Positions 18,409 to 26,130 are shown, counted from the stretch's first letter. The stretch: DNA of 54,189 bases from Lachnospiraceae bacterium (GCA_023664345.1 JAMPFQ010000008.1:95664-149852), one strand, 5' to 3'. A program made the numbers and translations. Notes: generated by a model not told the origin, from the letters alone.

Positions 18409-18900
18409 TCATCCGTCGTTTTCCATACATTTCGCCAGCGCCAGCGCTCCGGTCCTTGCCACCTCCACGATACTGATGGTCTGCAGCTGGTTAATCATCA
18501 GTCTGACGCGCTCCGGCGTATCGCAGATCTGGATCATCATGAAATGCTTGGACATATCCACAATATCCGCCTTCATGATCTCGCACAGTTCCATGATCTC
18601 ACGGCGGTTGCTCTTGTTGTATTTGATCTTGATCAGCATCAGTTCCCTTGTGATACACTGCTGCTCCTCGTAAGTCTTTACCTTGATCACGTCCAGCTTC
18701 TTGTTCAGCTGCTTCTCGATCTGCTCGATGGTGCGTTCATCGCCGCTGCTCACAATGGTCATGCAGGACACTGCGGAATCGTCCGTCTCCCCCACTGCCA
18801 GACTGTCGATATTAAAGCATCTGCGGGAGAACAGGCCTGCCACCTTGCAAAGGACGCCGGAGCGGTTCTCCACCAGCACGGAATAGATTCTCTTTTTCAA
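18409..18900 (-). CDS. ilvN: Acetolactate synthase small subunit, copy 2
   Basis: 163 residues with an N-terminal ACT domain (VLVENRSGVLCKVAGLFSRR, SIDSL-type follow-on, SGDERTIEQIEKQLNK) and the usual C-terminal half. It starts with TTG (18898-18900), read as Met, with AGGAGGG 7 bases upstream. It lies 12 bp after the ilvB stop, so the two form a clear operon and this is the most likely regulatory partner of that large subunit. It differs clearly from copy 1 at 8875-9378 (for example FNIDSLAVGETDDSAV against YNIESITAGVTADPRI), which may give different feedback behaviour. Confidence 0.93.
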   Translation of the reverse strand: MKKRIYSVLVENRSGVLCKVAGLFSRRCFNIDSLAVGETDDSAVSCMTIVSSGDERTIEQIEKQLNKKLDVIKVKTYEEQQCITRELMLIKIKYNKSNRREIMELCEIMKADIVDMSKHFMMIQICDTPERVRLMINQLQTISIVEVARTGALALAKCMENDG

Positions 18901-18912
18901 CTTTTTGCCCTC

Positions 18913-20529
18913 CTATCTCACAATATCCATGGGGTCAATGACGCACTCCATCAGCATGGAAGTATCATCTTTCAAAAAGGCGTCTATGGTCTCGTCGCAT
19001 TTCTCCATGTTTTCCAGCCGCAGGAACGGGATGCCGTAGGCGGCAGAAAGCTTCTCCAGGTCGGGGCTTCCGGAAAGATCCACCACGGAGTACGCCTCCT
19101 TATAGGTAAAATGCTGGTACTCCCGCACCATGCCCAGATAATTGTTCTTAAACACAATGATCTTCACGGGGATATCATGCTGGCACATGGTGGCAAGTTC
19201 CATCATGGACATCTGGAAAGAGCCGTCCCCGCAGACCGCCACCACCTGGCGTTTCGGATCCGCCACTTTCACGCCCATTGCCGCCGGGATGGAATAACCC
19301 ATGGTACCCATGCCGCCGGAGGTCAGAAACTTGCCTTTCCTCACCTTTACATAGCCGCAGGACCAGATCTGGTTCTGCCCCACATCCGCCACATACACCC
19401 CATCCTCCTGCATTTTGGAGGAAAGTCGCATGATAAATTCCGCCGGATCCACATAGGCGGGATCGGGATTGCGCTTCTTTGCCATGATCCTGCGGTACTC
19501 CCGCAGGCAGTCCAGCCATTCCTGATAATTTCCCTCAAACTCCTCTTTCGCGAATTCCTCAAAGATATGCTTTGCATCGCCCACCAGGGGAATGGTGGGG
19601 CCTGCGTTCTTGCCGATCTCCGCCGGATCCACATCGATGTGCACCAGCACCTTGTTCTTCGTGATCAAGTCGGGCTGGTTCACCGCCCGGTCCGCCACTC
19701 TCGCGCCCACCATGATCAGCAGGTCGCACTCGCTCATGGCGCGGTTGGCGTAAGCTTTTCCGTTATTTCCCACCATCCGGAAATAGAGGGGATGATCCGT
19801 GGGCAGCACGCCGATCCCCATCATGGTGGACACCACGGGGATCTGATGCTTTTCCGCAAACGCCTTAAGTTCCTCCTGGGCGTCGCCAAGCAGAACGCCG
19901 CCGCCTGCACAGATCAGGGGCCTCTTTGCCTTTTCCAGTTCTTTGATGACCTTATGGATCTGCACCGTGTTTCCTTTCACGGTGGGCTTATAGGTCCTTA
20001 AGGAAACCGCCTCGGGATATTTGAATTTGCTGATGACCGCGTTCTGGACATCGATGGGAATATCGATCAGAACAGGACCCTTTCTTCCTGTATTCGCAAT
20101 GTGGAACGCTTCTTTGAACACTCTGGGAATGTCATTCACATTTTTCACCAGATAGCTGTATTTTACAAAAGATTCCACCGCTCCCGTGATATCCGCCTCC
20201 TGGAACACATCGCTGCCGATCAGGTCGCTGCTCACCTGACCCGTGATGCAGATCAGGGGAATGCTGTCCGCAAAGGCTGTGGCGATACCGGTGATCACGT
20301 TGGTGGCGCCGGGGCCGGAAGTCACGGCGCACACGCCGGGCTTTCCGGTAAGCCTCGCCATACCGCTGGCGGCATGAGCCGCGTTCTGTTCGGTACGAAT
20401 CAGGATGGTCCTGATCTCCGAATCCAGGATACTGTTATAAAACGGGCAGATGGCCACACCGGGATAACCGAATACGGTGGTCACGCCCTCCGCTTCCAGA
20501 CATTTGATAACTGCATCCGCTCCTATCAT
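18913..20529 (-). CDS. ilvB: Acetolactate synthase large (catalytic) subunit
   Basis: 538 residues, slightly shorter than the usual 550-590. Thiamine-diphosphate enzyme making acetolactate from pyruvate, first common step of branched-chain amino-acid synthesis. Visible: catalytic Glu in IRTEQNAAHAASGMAR (near residue 47), the middle FAD-fold domain (about 190-330), and the thiamine-diphosphate motif GDGSFQMSMMELAT...NNYLGM near 425-455. The ATG is preceded by AGGAGG. Immediately upstream are two tandem copies of a structured repeat (20544-20652, 20655-20781), the nearer ending just before the ribosome-binding site. No T-box signature was found. Confidence 0.94.
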   Translation of the reverse strand: MIGADAVIKCLEAEGVTTVFGYPGVAICPFYNSILDSEIRTILIRTEQNAAHAASGMARLTGKPGVCAVTSGPGATNVITGIATAFADSIPLICITGQVSSDLIGSDVFQEADITGAVESFVKYSYLVKNVNDIPRVFKEAFHIANTGRKGPVLIDIPIDVQNAVISKFKYPEAVSLRTYKPTVKGNTVQIHKVIKELEKAKRPLICAGGGVLLGDAQEELKAFAEKHQIPVVSTMMGIGVLPTDHPLYFRMVGNNGKAYANRAMSECDLLIMVGARVADRAVNQPDLITKNKVLVHIDVDPAEIGKNAGPTIPLVGDAKHIFEEFAKEEFEGNYQEWLDCLREYRRIMAKKRNPDPAYVDPAEFIMRLSSKMQEDGVYVADVGQNQIWSCGYVKVRKGKFLTSGGMGTMGYSIPAAMGVKVADPKRQVVAVCGDGSFQMSMMELATMCQHDIPVKIIVFKNNYLGMVREYQHFTYKEAYSVVDLSGSPDLEKLSAAYGIPFLRLENMEKCDETIDAFLKDDTSMLMECVIDPMDIVR

Positions 20530-20543
20530 CTATTGATCCTCCT

Positions 20544-20652
20544 ATTCCAGTTCCGTCTCTTCACTTCAGCCCCCTTGGCGGGGAAGAAATTTTCATCTGC
20601 AAAAACCGCAGCTTAAAATTTCTTCCGGGCGCTTCCGTTTCGAGACTGTTTT
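20544..20652 (-). repeat. Structured leader element, copy A (upstream of ilvB)
   Basis: Nested arms seen on the plus strand: GTCTC (20555-20559) with GAGAC (20642-20646); AGCCCCC (20568-20574) with GGGCGCT (20627-20633, one mismatch); then GGAAGAAATTTT with AAAATTTCTTCC and CTGC/GCAG at the tip. A CCCC-CTTGG-CGGGG mini-hairpin lies on one side. In the sense of ilvB, the element ends GGAACTGGAAT directly before AGGAGG and the start codon. See copy C for compensatory changes. Confidence 0.75.
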
Positions 20653-20654
20653 CC

Positions 20655-20781
20655 ATTCCAGTTCCGTCTCTTCACTTCAGCCCCCTTGGCGGGGAAGGAT
20701 TCTTCAGCCGCTTTGGCGGCTGAAAATCCTTCCATGTGCCGCTCTCTGGCACATTGGGCTTCCGTTTCGAGACTGTTTTTT
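20655..20781 (-). repeat. Structured leader element, copy B (tandem with A)
   Basis: It has the same outer frame as copy A (GTCTC 20666-20670 with GAGAC 20769-20773; AGCCC 20679-20683 with GGGCT 20756-20760) but a different interior: GGAAGGAT/ATCCTTCC enclosing TTCAGCCGC/GCGGCTGAA, plus a second arm TGTGCC/GGCACA. This makes a three-way branch. On the plus strand it ends in TTTTTT (20776-20781). It sits between the metH stop region and copy A, so it is downstream of metH and upstream of ilvB. Confidence 0.75.
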
Positions 20782-20797
20782 GTTCCGCTCTCTGTTT

Positions 20798-23455
20798 CTA
20801 TTTTATCAGTCTCTGCGCCAGTTTTACGGCGTCGGCTGCATCCCTTGAGTAGCCGTCGGCGCCGATCTCGTCGGCGTAGTCCTGGGTGATGACGGCTCCG
20901 CCTATCATCACTTTTGCGCTGATGCCCTCCTGCTTCGCCAGTTCGATCACTTCACGCATCCGCTGCATGGTGGTGGTCATCAGCGCCGACAGCGCGATGA
21001 TCCGAGCATTCTTTTCCCTGGCCACGCGGATAATCTCTTCCCTGGGCACATCCTTGCCCAGGTCGATGACCTCAAATCCGTAATTTTTCAGCATCAGGGC
21101 CACCAGGTTCTTGCCAATATCGTGGATGTCCCCCTCCACAGTGGCTATCACCACCACAGGCTTGTTCCCGGCATCCGTCTCTTTCAGCAGCAGAGGCTCC
21201 AGCACCTGAATAGAATTTTTCATGGCTTCCGCGCTTCCGATTAGCTGGGGCAGGAAATATCTTCCCCTGTCAAAGAGTTCTCCCACATCATTGATGGCCG
21301 GGAGCAGCACTTCGTTGAGCAGCGCGGAGGGATCCTCGCCCTTTGCCAGCGCCGTTTTCGTCAATGCGGCGATCCCGTTCCGGTTGCCTTTCATGACGGC
21401 TTTCCTGAGAGCGGCTCTTTCCTCACTCTCACCGACAGCATCCTGTGAAGCAGAGGGAAAATTCTGTGCTCCCATTCCGGAAGACCTTTCCGATTGCGCA
21501 TGAGAATATATCCCGCCTGCTGTCATCGTCTCCTGAGACGCCGCGCCCCCTGGCTTCACTTTCACCGGAACATGCTCGTCCGCCTTAATGCCCGAAGCTT
21601 CATCCCCCGGCTGTTGCCGCGCATCGTTTTGAAGTCCCGCCGCAGCCTCCGCCAGCTTCTTTTGCATGGCGGCTTCCTTTTTCTCCCTGTTCTCCGCCAC
21701 CGTATTGGCATATTCTATGTAACGGATATCCGCCTCCTCCTTGGCCAGCAGCAGATCCGTTGCCAATGCACAGCTGACCAGCAGTTCCTGGGAGGGATTG
21801 GCGATAGCCATGGTAAGCCCCTCCCTGATGGCAAGGGCCAGGAAAGCCGTGTTCACAAAGCTTCTTTCCGGCATGCCAAAGGAGATGTTGGACAGGCCGC
21901 AGATCGTGGCAAGTCCCCTTTCCTTACAGTAACGTATGGTCTCCAGCGTCTCCAGCGCCGCCCTCTTATTGGCGCCCACCGTGGCCACCAGGCCGTCCAC
22001 CACCACATCGCAGGGCTTCATTCCCAACGCATACGCCCGCTCCAGCACTTTCTCGATGATCTGCTTTTTTTCCTCTATGTCTTCCGGCAGCCCCCTGTCC
22101 GACAATGGCAGCAGGATAAACATGGCGCCGTATTTTTTCACAATGGGCAGCAGCTTCTCGAACTTTTCCGTCTCCAGCGACACGGAGTTGACCAGCGCCC
22201 TGCCCGGATAATGCCGGAGCGCCGCCTCCAGCACGTCCACATGGCTGGAATCCAGGGAAAGAGGCAGGCTGGTGACGCCGCTTAACTCCTCCATGGCACG
22301 CAGCATCATGGCTTTCTCGTCTATGCCGCTCATGCCCATGTTCACGTCCAGGATCTGCGCCCCGCACTGCTCCTGCTCCTCCGCGAACTGCAGCACCCTG
22401 TCCATGTTTCCCTCCCGCAGCTGCGCCTGAAGCTGCTTCTTGCCGGTGGGATTGATCCGCTCCCCCACTATGAGGAAATTGCCCTCCAGCCCGAAAGCGG
22501 CTGTCTGCCTCTCCGAGGTCAGGTAACGGATGGCAGGATCCCGCCTTACCGGTGCAGTCCTGATCTCTTTTCCGAAAATGTCATACAGCCCCCTGATGAA
22601 CTCCGGCGCAGTCCCGCAACAGCCGCCCAGGACGGTGGCTCCCGCTTCCACCAGAAGCGCCATCTCTTCCACGAATTCCTCCGCGTCCATATTGTAACAG
22701 GTGCGTCCCTGCTCGTCCAGATAGGGGAGCCCCGCGTTGGGTTTCGCTATGATGGGGATATCCATGGTATGGCGCACCATGTCCTCAATGATCCCTTTCA
22801 TGTGGGCCGGACCTGTGGAGCAGTTCACTCCCAGGGCGCAGGCTCCCAGACTTTCCAGCACCACTGCCGCCGTCCTGGCGTCCGTTCCGTACAGCGTCCG
22901 TCCGTCCGCCTCAAAGGTCATGGATACCATCACCGGAAGCGTGCTGACCTCCTTCGCGGCAATCAGGGCGGCTCTGGCCTCCGCCAGGCTCATCATAGTC
23001 TCCACCACCAGCAGATCAACGCCTGCCTCCTCCAGAGCCAGGATCTGCTCTTTATAGACATCGATCAGCGTCTCCAGTTCCATATTTCCCATGGGCCTTA
23101 ACTGCCGGCCCGTCATGGTCAGGTCGCCCGCCACATACACTTTCTGCCCCTGTCCTGCTTTTGCGGCGGCCTTTTTAGAGATTGCCGTCAGTTCACGGAT
23201 CATGGGCTTCATCTCTTTCTCCAGGCCATACTCCGCCAGCTTGATCCGGTTCGCCGTGAAAGTAGGCGCGTAAAGGATGTTAGTCCCCGCCGCCACATAG
23301 GCTTCCTGTAATTCCAGCATCACCTGAGGATGCTCCAGGATCCACTTCTCGGGACACACGCCGGAGGGCATGCCCGCTCTCACCAGATTTGAGCCCGTTG
23401 CCCCGTCAAGATAGATCATCTCTTTTGCCAGTTCTCTGAATTCTTCTCCTGTCAC
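20798..23455 (-). CDS. metH: Cobalamin-dependent methionine synthase (short form, no reactivation domain)
   Basis: 885 residues. Homocysteine-methyltransferase barrel (1-290) with zinc ligands Cys212, Cys279 and Cys280 (VNCSTGP, GGCCGTAPE); methyltetrahydrofolate-binding barrel (about 325-590; GERINPTGKK, DVNMG); linker of about 80 residues (600-680) rich in Gln, Ala, Gly and Ser; B12 cap and B12 domain (685-885) with GDIHDIGKN, His778 being the cobalt ligand. It transfers the methyl group to homocysteine. The S-adenosylmethionine-binding activation domain of long MetH proteins is missing, so a separate reactivation protein should exist. The long unstructured linker is unusual. Leader and promoters are listed separately. 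Confidence 0.92.
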   Translation of the reverse strand: MTGEEFRELAKEMIYLDGATGSNLVRAGMPSGVCPEKWILEHPQVMLELQEAYVAAGTNILYAPTFTANRIKLAEYGLEKEMKPMIRELTAISKKAAAKAGQGQKVYVAGDLTMTGRQLRPMGNMELETLIDVYKEQILALEEAGVDLLVVETMMSLAEARAALIAAKEVSTLPVMVSMTFEADGRTLYGTDARTAAVVLESLGACALGVNCSTGPAHMKGIIEDMVRHTMDIPIIAKPNAGLPYLDEQGRTCYNMDAEEFVEEMALLVEAGATVLGGCCGTAPEFIRGLYDIFGKEIRTAPVRRDPAIRYLTSERQTAAFGLEGNFLIVGERINPTGKKQLQAQLREGNMDRVLQFAEEQEQCGAQILDVNMGMSGIDEKAMMLRAMEELSGVTSLPLSLDSSHVDVLEAALRHYPGRALVNSVSLETEKFEKLLPIVKKYGAMFILLPLSDRGLPEDIEEKKQIIEKVLERAYALGMKPCDVVVDGLVATVGANKRAALETLETIRYCKERGLATICGLSNISFGMPERSFVNTAFLALAIREGLTMAIANPSQELLVSCALATDLLLAKEEADIRYIEYANTVAENREKKEAAMQKKLAEAAAGLQNDARQQPGDEASGIKADEHVPVKVKPGGAASQETMTAGGIYSHAQSERSSGMGAQNFPSASQDAVGESEERAALRKAVMKGNRNGIAALTKTALAKGEDPSALLNEVLLPAINDVGELFDRGRYFLPQLIGSAEAMKNSIQVLEPLLLKETDAGNKPVVVIATVEGDIHDIGKNLVALMLKNYGFEVIDLGKDVPREEIIRVAREKNARIIALSALMTTTMQRMREVIELAKQEGISAKVMIGGAVITQDYADEIGADGYSRDAADAVKLAQRLIK

Positions 23456-23515
23456 TGTCTCACACCGTTTCTTTTATCCTTATCCGCGCTGCCGTCAGCA
23501 GTTCCGGTAGCTTTT

Positions 23516-23554
23516 CATTATACCATATTTCCGCAAGTCACAGGGCAGAGACCC
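23516..23554 (-). repeat. 39-bp direct repeat carrying a -10 box, proximal copy (metH P2)
   Basis: Identical over 39 bp to 23667-23705. On the minus strand it contains the extended -10 motif TGGTATAATG (TATAAT at 23517-23522), about 60 bp from the metH start codon. The repeat includes the half-palindrome AGGGCAGAG / TCCGCAA; unlike the distal copy, the matching right half is not next to it. Confidence 0.75.
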
Positions 23555-23665
23555 GAAAAATCAGGGATTTTTCGGGTTCGCTTCGCTCGTCAAATCCCCG
23601 AATAATCATCTGCCCGTGCAAGCACGGCAGCTGCTTCTTCGGGCACTTGACTCTGCCCTTTGCGG
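23531..23665 (-). promoter_or_regulatory. Multibranched RNA leader between the two metH promoters
   Basis: Nested complementary blocks: CCGCAA (23531-23536) with TTGCGG (23660-23665); AGGGCAGAG (23542-23550) with CTCTGCCCT (23651-23659); inside, hairpin ACCCGAAAAATC/GATTTTTCGGGT (23551-23577), a GTCAA/TTGAC closing pair, and CCCGAA/TTCGGG (23597-23643) enclosing CTGCCCGTGC/GCACGGCAG. A transcript from the distal promoter would begin exactly at the outer stem. It does not match the SAM or cobalamin riboswitch cores I know. Confidence 0.6.
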
Positions 23666-23701
23666 ACATTATACCATATTTCCGCAAGTCACAGGGCAGA
23701 G
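23651..23701 (-). promoter_or_regulatory. Palindromic promoter, distal copy (metH P1)
   Basis: The arms CTCTGCCCT-TTGCGGA (23651-23666) and TCCGCAA-5 bp-AGGGCAGAG (23681-23701) flank the -10 sequence TATAAT (minus strand, 23668-23673, extended TGG). A protein binding this palindrome would cover the promoter. It is within the distal copy of the 39-bp repeat (23667-23705). Confidence 0.6.
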
Positions 23702-23705
23702 ACCC
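23667..23705 (-). repeat. 39-bp direct repeat, distal copy
   Basis: 39 of 39 bases identical to 23516-23554, 151 bp apart. A recent duplication is likely, since intergenic DNA drifts quickly. Confidence 0.9.
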
Positions 23706-23832
23706 TGAATCCGTGCGCTTTAGCGCACTCTCAATTCAGAAGTTGACACAATGCCCTTCTGTGTCAACATGATACCACAACTCTCTTTTAGTCGTAAAGA
23801 GGCGAATCCAACTATTTATGCTGAAATAGTTG
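23706..23832. other. Hairpin-rich stretch between metH promoters and the lipoprotein gene
   Basis: Four hairpins in a row: GTGCGCT/AGCGCAC (23713-23728, the same block recurs at 27665-27680), GTTGACACA/TGTGTCAAC (23742-23768), CTCTTT/AAAGAG (23783-23801), CAACTATTT/AAATAGTTG (23809-23832). A weak plus-strand promoter TTGCGA-17-TAAATT follows near 23830-23858. No gene is visible. Confidence 0.5.
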
Positions 23833-23923
23833 CGAAAATATGCATAATATGATAAATTATAGATGTTTGGATGAATTTGTGGAACAAAAAGCAAACACGA
23901 GGAAACACACGGAGGATAAAAGA

Positions 23924-24391
23924 TTGAAAAATAAGATCCTATCGCTTATTGCAGGATTTCTTGTATCGGTCTCTCTGACAGCCTGCGGTGAAGATCCTGA
24001 ACTGACCCGGTTTCGGAACAGCATAGAAGATTTCTGCACCGAGATCTCCCAGATCGATACTGCCATCAACAGCATCGATGCCTCTTCCGAAAACGCTGTC
24101 TCAGAACTGCTCTCCTGCCTGGATGAACTGGAGACGGCTTTTCAGGGATTCGCAGACCTTGACTTTCCGGACGAATTCGATTATCTGGAAGAGATTGCCG
24201 ATGAGGCAGGCGACTATATGTCCACCGCCGTATCCGGCTACCATGAAGCATACAGCGCTGATGCCTATGACCAATACACTGCCGCCTATGCCGGCGAGAA
24301 TTACTCCCGCGCTTACAAACGCGTTCAGATCATCATCACTTTCCTGCACGGTGAAACTCCCGAGGATGTGGATCTGCAGATGGAAGAATGA
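23924..24391 (+). CDS. Small lipoprotein of unknown function
   Basis: 155 residues from a TTG start (23924), read as Met, with GGAGG 9 bases upstream; this gives a clean signal peptide KNKILSLIAGFLVSVSL and lipobox LTAC. The longer frame to 23840 would place 28 charged residues before the signal and is unlikely. The mature part is acidic and helical (ISQIDTAINSIDASSENAV, later YMSTAVSGYHEAYSADAYDQ), with no motif I recognise. It is a plus-strand gene in a minus-strand region, closed by a good terminator at 24394-24424. Confidence 0.75.
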   Translation: MKNKILSLIAGFLVSVSLTACGEDPELTRFRNSIEDFCTEISQIDTAINSIDASSENAVSELLSCLDELETAFQGFADLDFPDEFDYLEEIADEAGDYMSTAVSGYHEAYSADAYDQYTAAYAGENYSRAYKRVQIIITFLHGETPEDVDLQMEE

Positions 24392-24393
24392 AC

Positions 24394-24424
24394 AAAGCGG
24401 TCCGGAATCTCCGGGCCGCTTTTG
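24394..24424 (+). terminator. Terminator after the lipoprotein gene
   Basis: AAAGCGGTCCGG / CCGGGCCGCTTTT hairpin with a short T-run, starting 3 bp past the stop codon. The A-rich left flank means it could also stop minus-strand transcription from the convergent gene at 24442-24753. Confidence 0.85.
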
Positions 24425-24441
24425 ACTGTCTCAGGATCATA

Positions 24442-24753
24442 CTATTTCAAGATCTGGATGCTGCCGATCAAAGGCAGAGGCTTCTCCTCATCCCTGACCG
24501 CATCGATGAGCGCAAGAATAAGCAGCACAAGCCATGCGATCTGGCAGATTCCCATAAAAAGGCGGAGGATCCATCCTACCAGAGGGATGAAATGCGTGAC
24601 CCTGAAAAAAACAATGATCACTGTTTCCGCCAGCCACAGGACCAGCGACTGGTTCAAGTGAAATCTGGCGCCCTCCTTATCGCCCGCGAAGAACGCAACG
24701 AGCCATCCGAACCAGGTGAGATAACCTACGATGCCTGTTATTTTCTTATCCAT
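24442..24753 (-). CDS. Small DUF4870-like membrane protein
   Basis: 103 residues with three hydrophobic segments: a first near GIVGYLTWFGWLVAFFAG, then ARFHLNQSLVLWLAE, and a final one before the conserved-type ending EEKPLPLIGSIQILK. The His-Asn-Gln pattern FHLNQ is typical of DUF4870/Tic20-like proteins. I chose ATG 24753 (MDKKITG), with GGGAGG about 10 bases upstream; the longer frame would start at a GTG overlapping that site. Last of four small co-directional membrane-protein genes (26101 down to 24442). Function unknown. Confidence 0.8.
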   Translation of the reverse strand: MDKKITGIVGYLTWFGWLVAFFAGDKEGARFHLNQSLVLWLAETVIIVFFRVTHFIPLVGWILRLFMGICQIAWLVLLILALIDAVRDEEKPLPLIGSIQILK

Positions 24754-24790
24754 TTTCTTTGTTCCTCCCACATCTTAAGATGTATAACGA

Positions 24791-25243
24791 TCATATCGTG
24801 ATCCCCCAGATCCATTGCAGCAGATTCTTCATCAGGAAATTACAGGCTATCACCACCACCGCTCCATACAGATGCCAATCGTGATATTTCCATCCTCTGA
24901 TATGCCTGACGCCGATCCTCTCCAGACTCTGGGTCAGCATAAAACCGCCAAAAACGATCACTGTATACAGAACGACAGGATGATACCACACGGACTCCAG
25001 GATACGCCCGTGCAAAAGGGCTTCCACCGCTCTGGTGCCGCCGCAGCCCGGACAATAGACATGCAGATACGTATACAGCACGCATGGCGGCATCTGAAAC
25101 CTTTTCAGTACCACACCATAATAAAGCGCCACTCCGGGAATCCCCGCTGCCAAAACTGCCAGTCCCACCTTAAAGAGACCATCCTCCAGTATGTCCCGTT
25201 TTCCTGCCTTAGTAGTAACTATAACCAGCCTCCTCCATGGCAT
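24791..25243 (-). CDS. DUF2752 membrane protein
   Basis: About 150 residues. The family motif CPGCGGTRAVEALLHG is present near residue 70, with membrane segments before (GLAVLAAGIPGVALYYGVV) and after it. The start is uncertain: the frame opens inside the end of the upstream gene (25209-25652), and the ATG at 25243 (MPWRRLVIV) has no clear ribosome-binding site, so translational coupling or a non-standard start is possible. Function unknown; DUF2752 genes often sit beside TM2 and DUF4190 genes, as here. Confidence 0.75.
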   Translation of the reverse strand: MPWRRLVIVTTKAGKRDILEDGLFKVGLAVLAAGIPGVALYYGVVLKRFQMPPCVLYTYLHVYCPGCGGTRAVEALLHGRILESVWYHPVVLYTVIVFGGFMLTQSLERIGVRHIRGWKYHDWHLYGAVVVIACNFLMKNLLQWIWGITI

Positions 25244-25652
25244 CCATGAGTAACACCGCAATGGCCGTCCCCAGCACTCTGATGAGGATCCACATGATGA
25301 TGCCCAATACGATCGCCACGATAGAACAAATCATACCTGCCGTGCCTATGCCGTGCTTGCCCTGCTTATTGCCCATGATCGCAAGCACCAGTCCAACAAT
25401 GCCAAGGATGAGCCCCACAGGCGGATAACAGCAGCTGAACACAATGCCCGCGATACCGCAGACCAGGCTTACGATCTGCATCGTGTTTGCCCTGTCAGGT
25501 TCCTGTGAAGGTTCCTCCACCGCCCCATAAGAAGCCATGTCCGCCGTATTGTCCTGATAATAACTGTACCGGGGTGTCTGATCGTTCTGTCCGTTTCCTG
25601 TGTCCTGTCCATTTTCCATGTCCTGTCCATTTTCCATGTTCTGTCCGTCCAT
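25209..25652 (-). CDS. DUF4190-type membrane protein with Gln/Asn/Gly-rich N-terminus
   Basis: 147 residues. The N-terminal 55 residues are polar with repeats of the kind MENGQDMENGQD; the rest has two or three hydrophobic segments including VSLVCGIAGIVFSCCYPPVG and GTAGMICSIVAIVLGII, the DUF4190 pattern of a double-glycine helix pair. The start has AGGAG 7-8 bases upstream. It lies 14 bp after the TM2 gene and overlaps the DUF2752 frame. The related plus-strand gene at 27978-28235 shares the core pattern (GLATAGLVCSIIGTVL). Confidence 0.8.
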   Translation of the reverse strand: MDGQNMENGQDMENGQDTGNGQNDQTPRYSYYQDNTADMASYGAVEEPSQEPDRANTMQIVSLVCGIAGIVFSCCYPPVGLILGIVGLVLAIMGNKQGKHGIGTAGMICSIVAIVLGIIMWILIRVLGTAIAVLLMDAMEEAGYSYY

Positions 25653-25666
25653 TTTCTTTCTCCTAA

Positions 25667-26101
25667 CTAATCCCTTAAAGGATCGCCCTGACCATCCGTG
25701 TCGATTCTTCCGCTAAGAATCATAATCCCTTCTACGATTCCCCATATGATCATTACCAGCACCACAAGGACGCCGACTCCAAAACAGCTTGCCAGCCACC
25801 CGGCAACAATACACATCAGCTGGGTGACTGCCTTCGTGGTGTAACCCAGATAAAAATTATGTACACCGAAGCCTCCGAGAAAGATTCCCAGCATTCCTGC
25901 CACCTGTCTGCTCTTCGCACCGGAACCTCCTGCCGCCCTGTGCGCGGCTCCGCAGTTCATACATATCGTCTGTCCGGGATCCAGCAGTCTGCCACAGACA
26001 TGACAATAACGTGAACCCCTTCCCTTGCTGACACCACATTTCGCGCACATGACCGCGTCCTCAGCGGGATAGACCTCACCGCAATTTTTGCAGAAATACA
26101 T
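25667..26101 (-). CDS. TM2-domain protein with zinc-ribbon N-terminus
   Basis: 144 residues. Three CxxC pairs in the first 50 residues (CKNCGEVY, CAKCGV, CHVCGRL, then CMNCGA), forming zinc-ribbon-like knuckles, then the TM2 domain from about 68: GIFLGGFGVHNFYLGYTTKA and the second helix ending MIIWGIVEGIMIL. TM2 proteins are found across bacteria with unknown function. It is the first gene of the four-gene membrane cluster, behind the promoter at 26131-26159. Confidence 0.87.
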   Translation of the reverse strand: MYFCKNCGEVYPAEDAVMCAKCGVSKGRGSRYCHVCGRLLDPGQTICMNCGAAHRAAGGSGAKSRQVAGMLGIFLGGFGVHNFYLGYTTKAVTQLMCIVAGWLASCFGVGVLVVLVMIIWGIVEGIMILSGRIDTDGQGDPLRD

Positions 26102-26130
26102 ATTCAGGTCCCTCCCTCTATCCTTAAGAT

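Noticed and set aside
18184..20001. 605-codon plus-strand frame opposite ilvB-ilvN
   Set aside because: It is the antisense shadow of two clear genes; its His- and Leu-rich translation has no domain.
20530..20797. T-box leader for ilvB
   Set aside because: The region is highly structured, but the conserved T-box core (GGTGG-ACCGCG) is absent on either strand. The repeats are better described as a separate element family.
23516..23705. CRISPR array or 6S RNA
   Set aside because: Only two repeats 151 bp apart; the fold is multibranched and lacks the long 6S rod with a central bubble.
23456..23840. SAM or cobalamin riboswitch upstream of metH
   Set aside because: The conserved cores of these riboswitches could not be found; the stems seen follow the duplicated promoter palindrome.
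24388..24801. 137-codon plus-strand frame after the lipoprotein gene
   Set aside because: It covers the terminator and the antisense of the DUF4870-like gene; no signal for translation.
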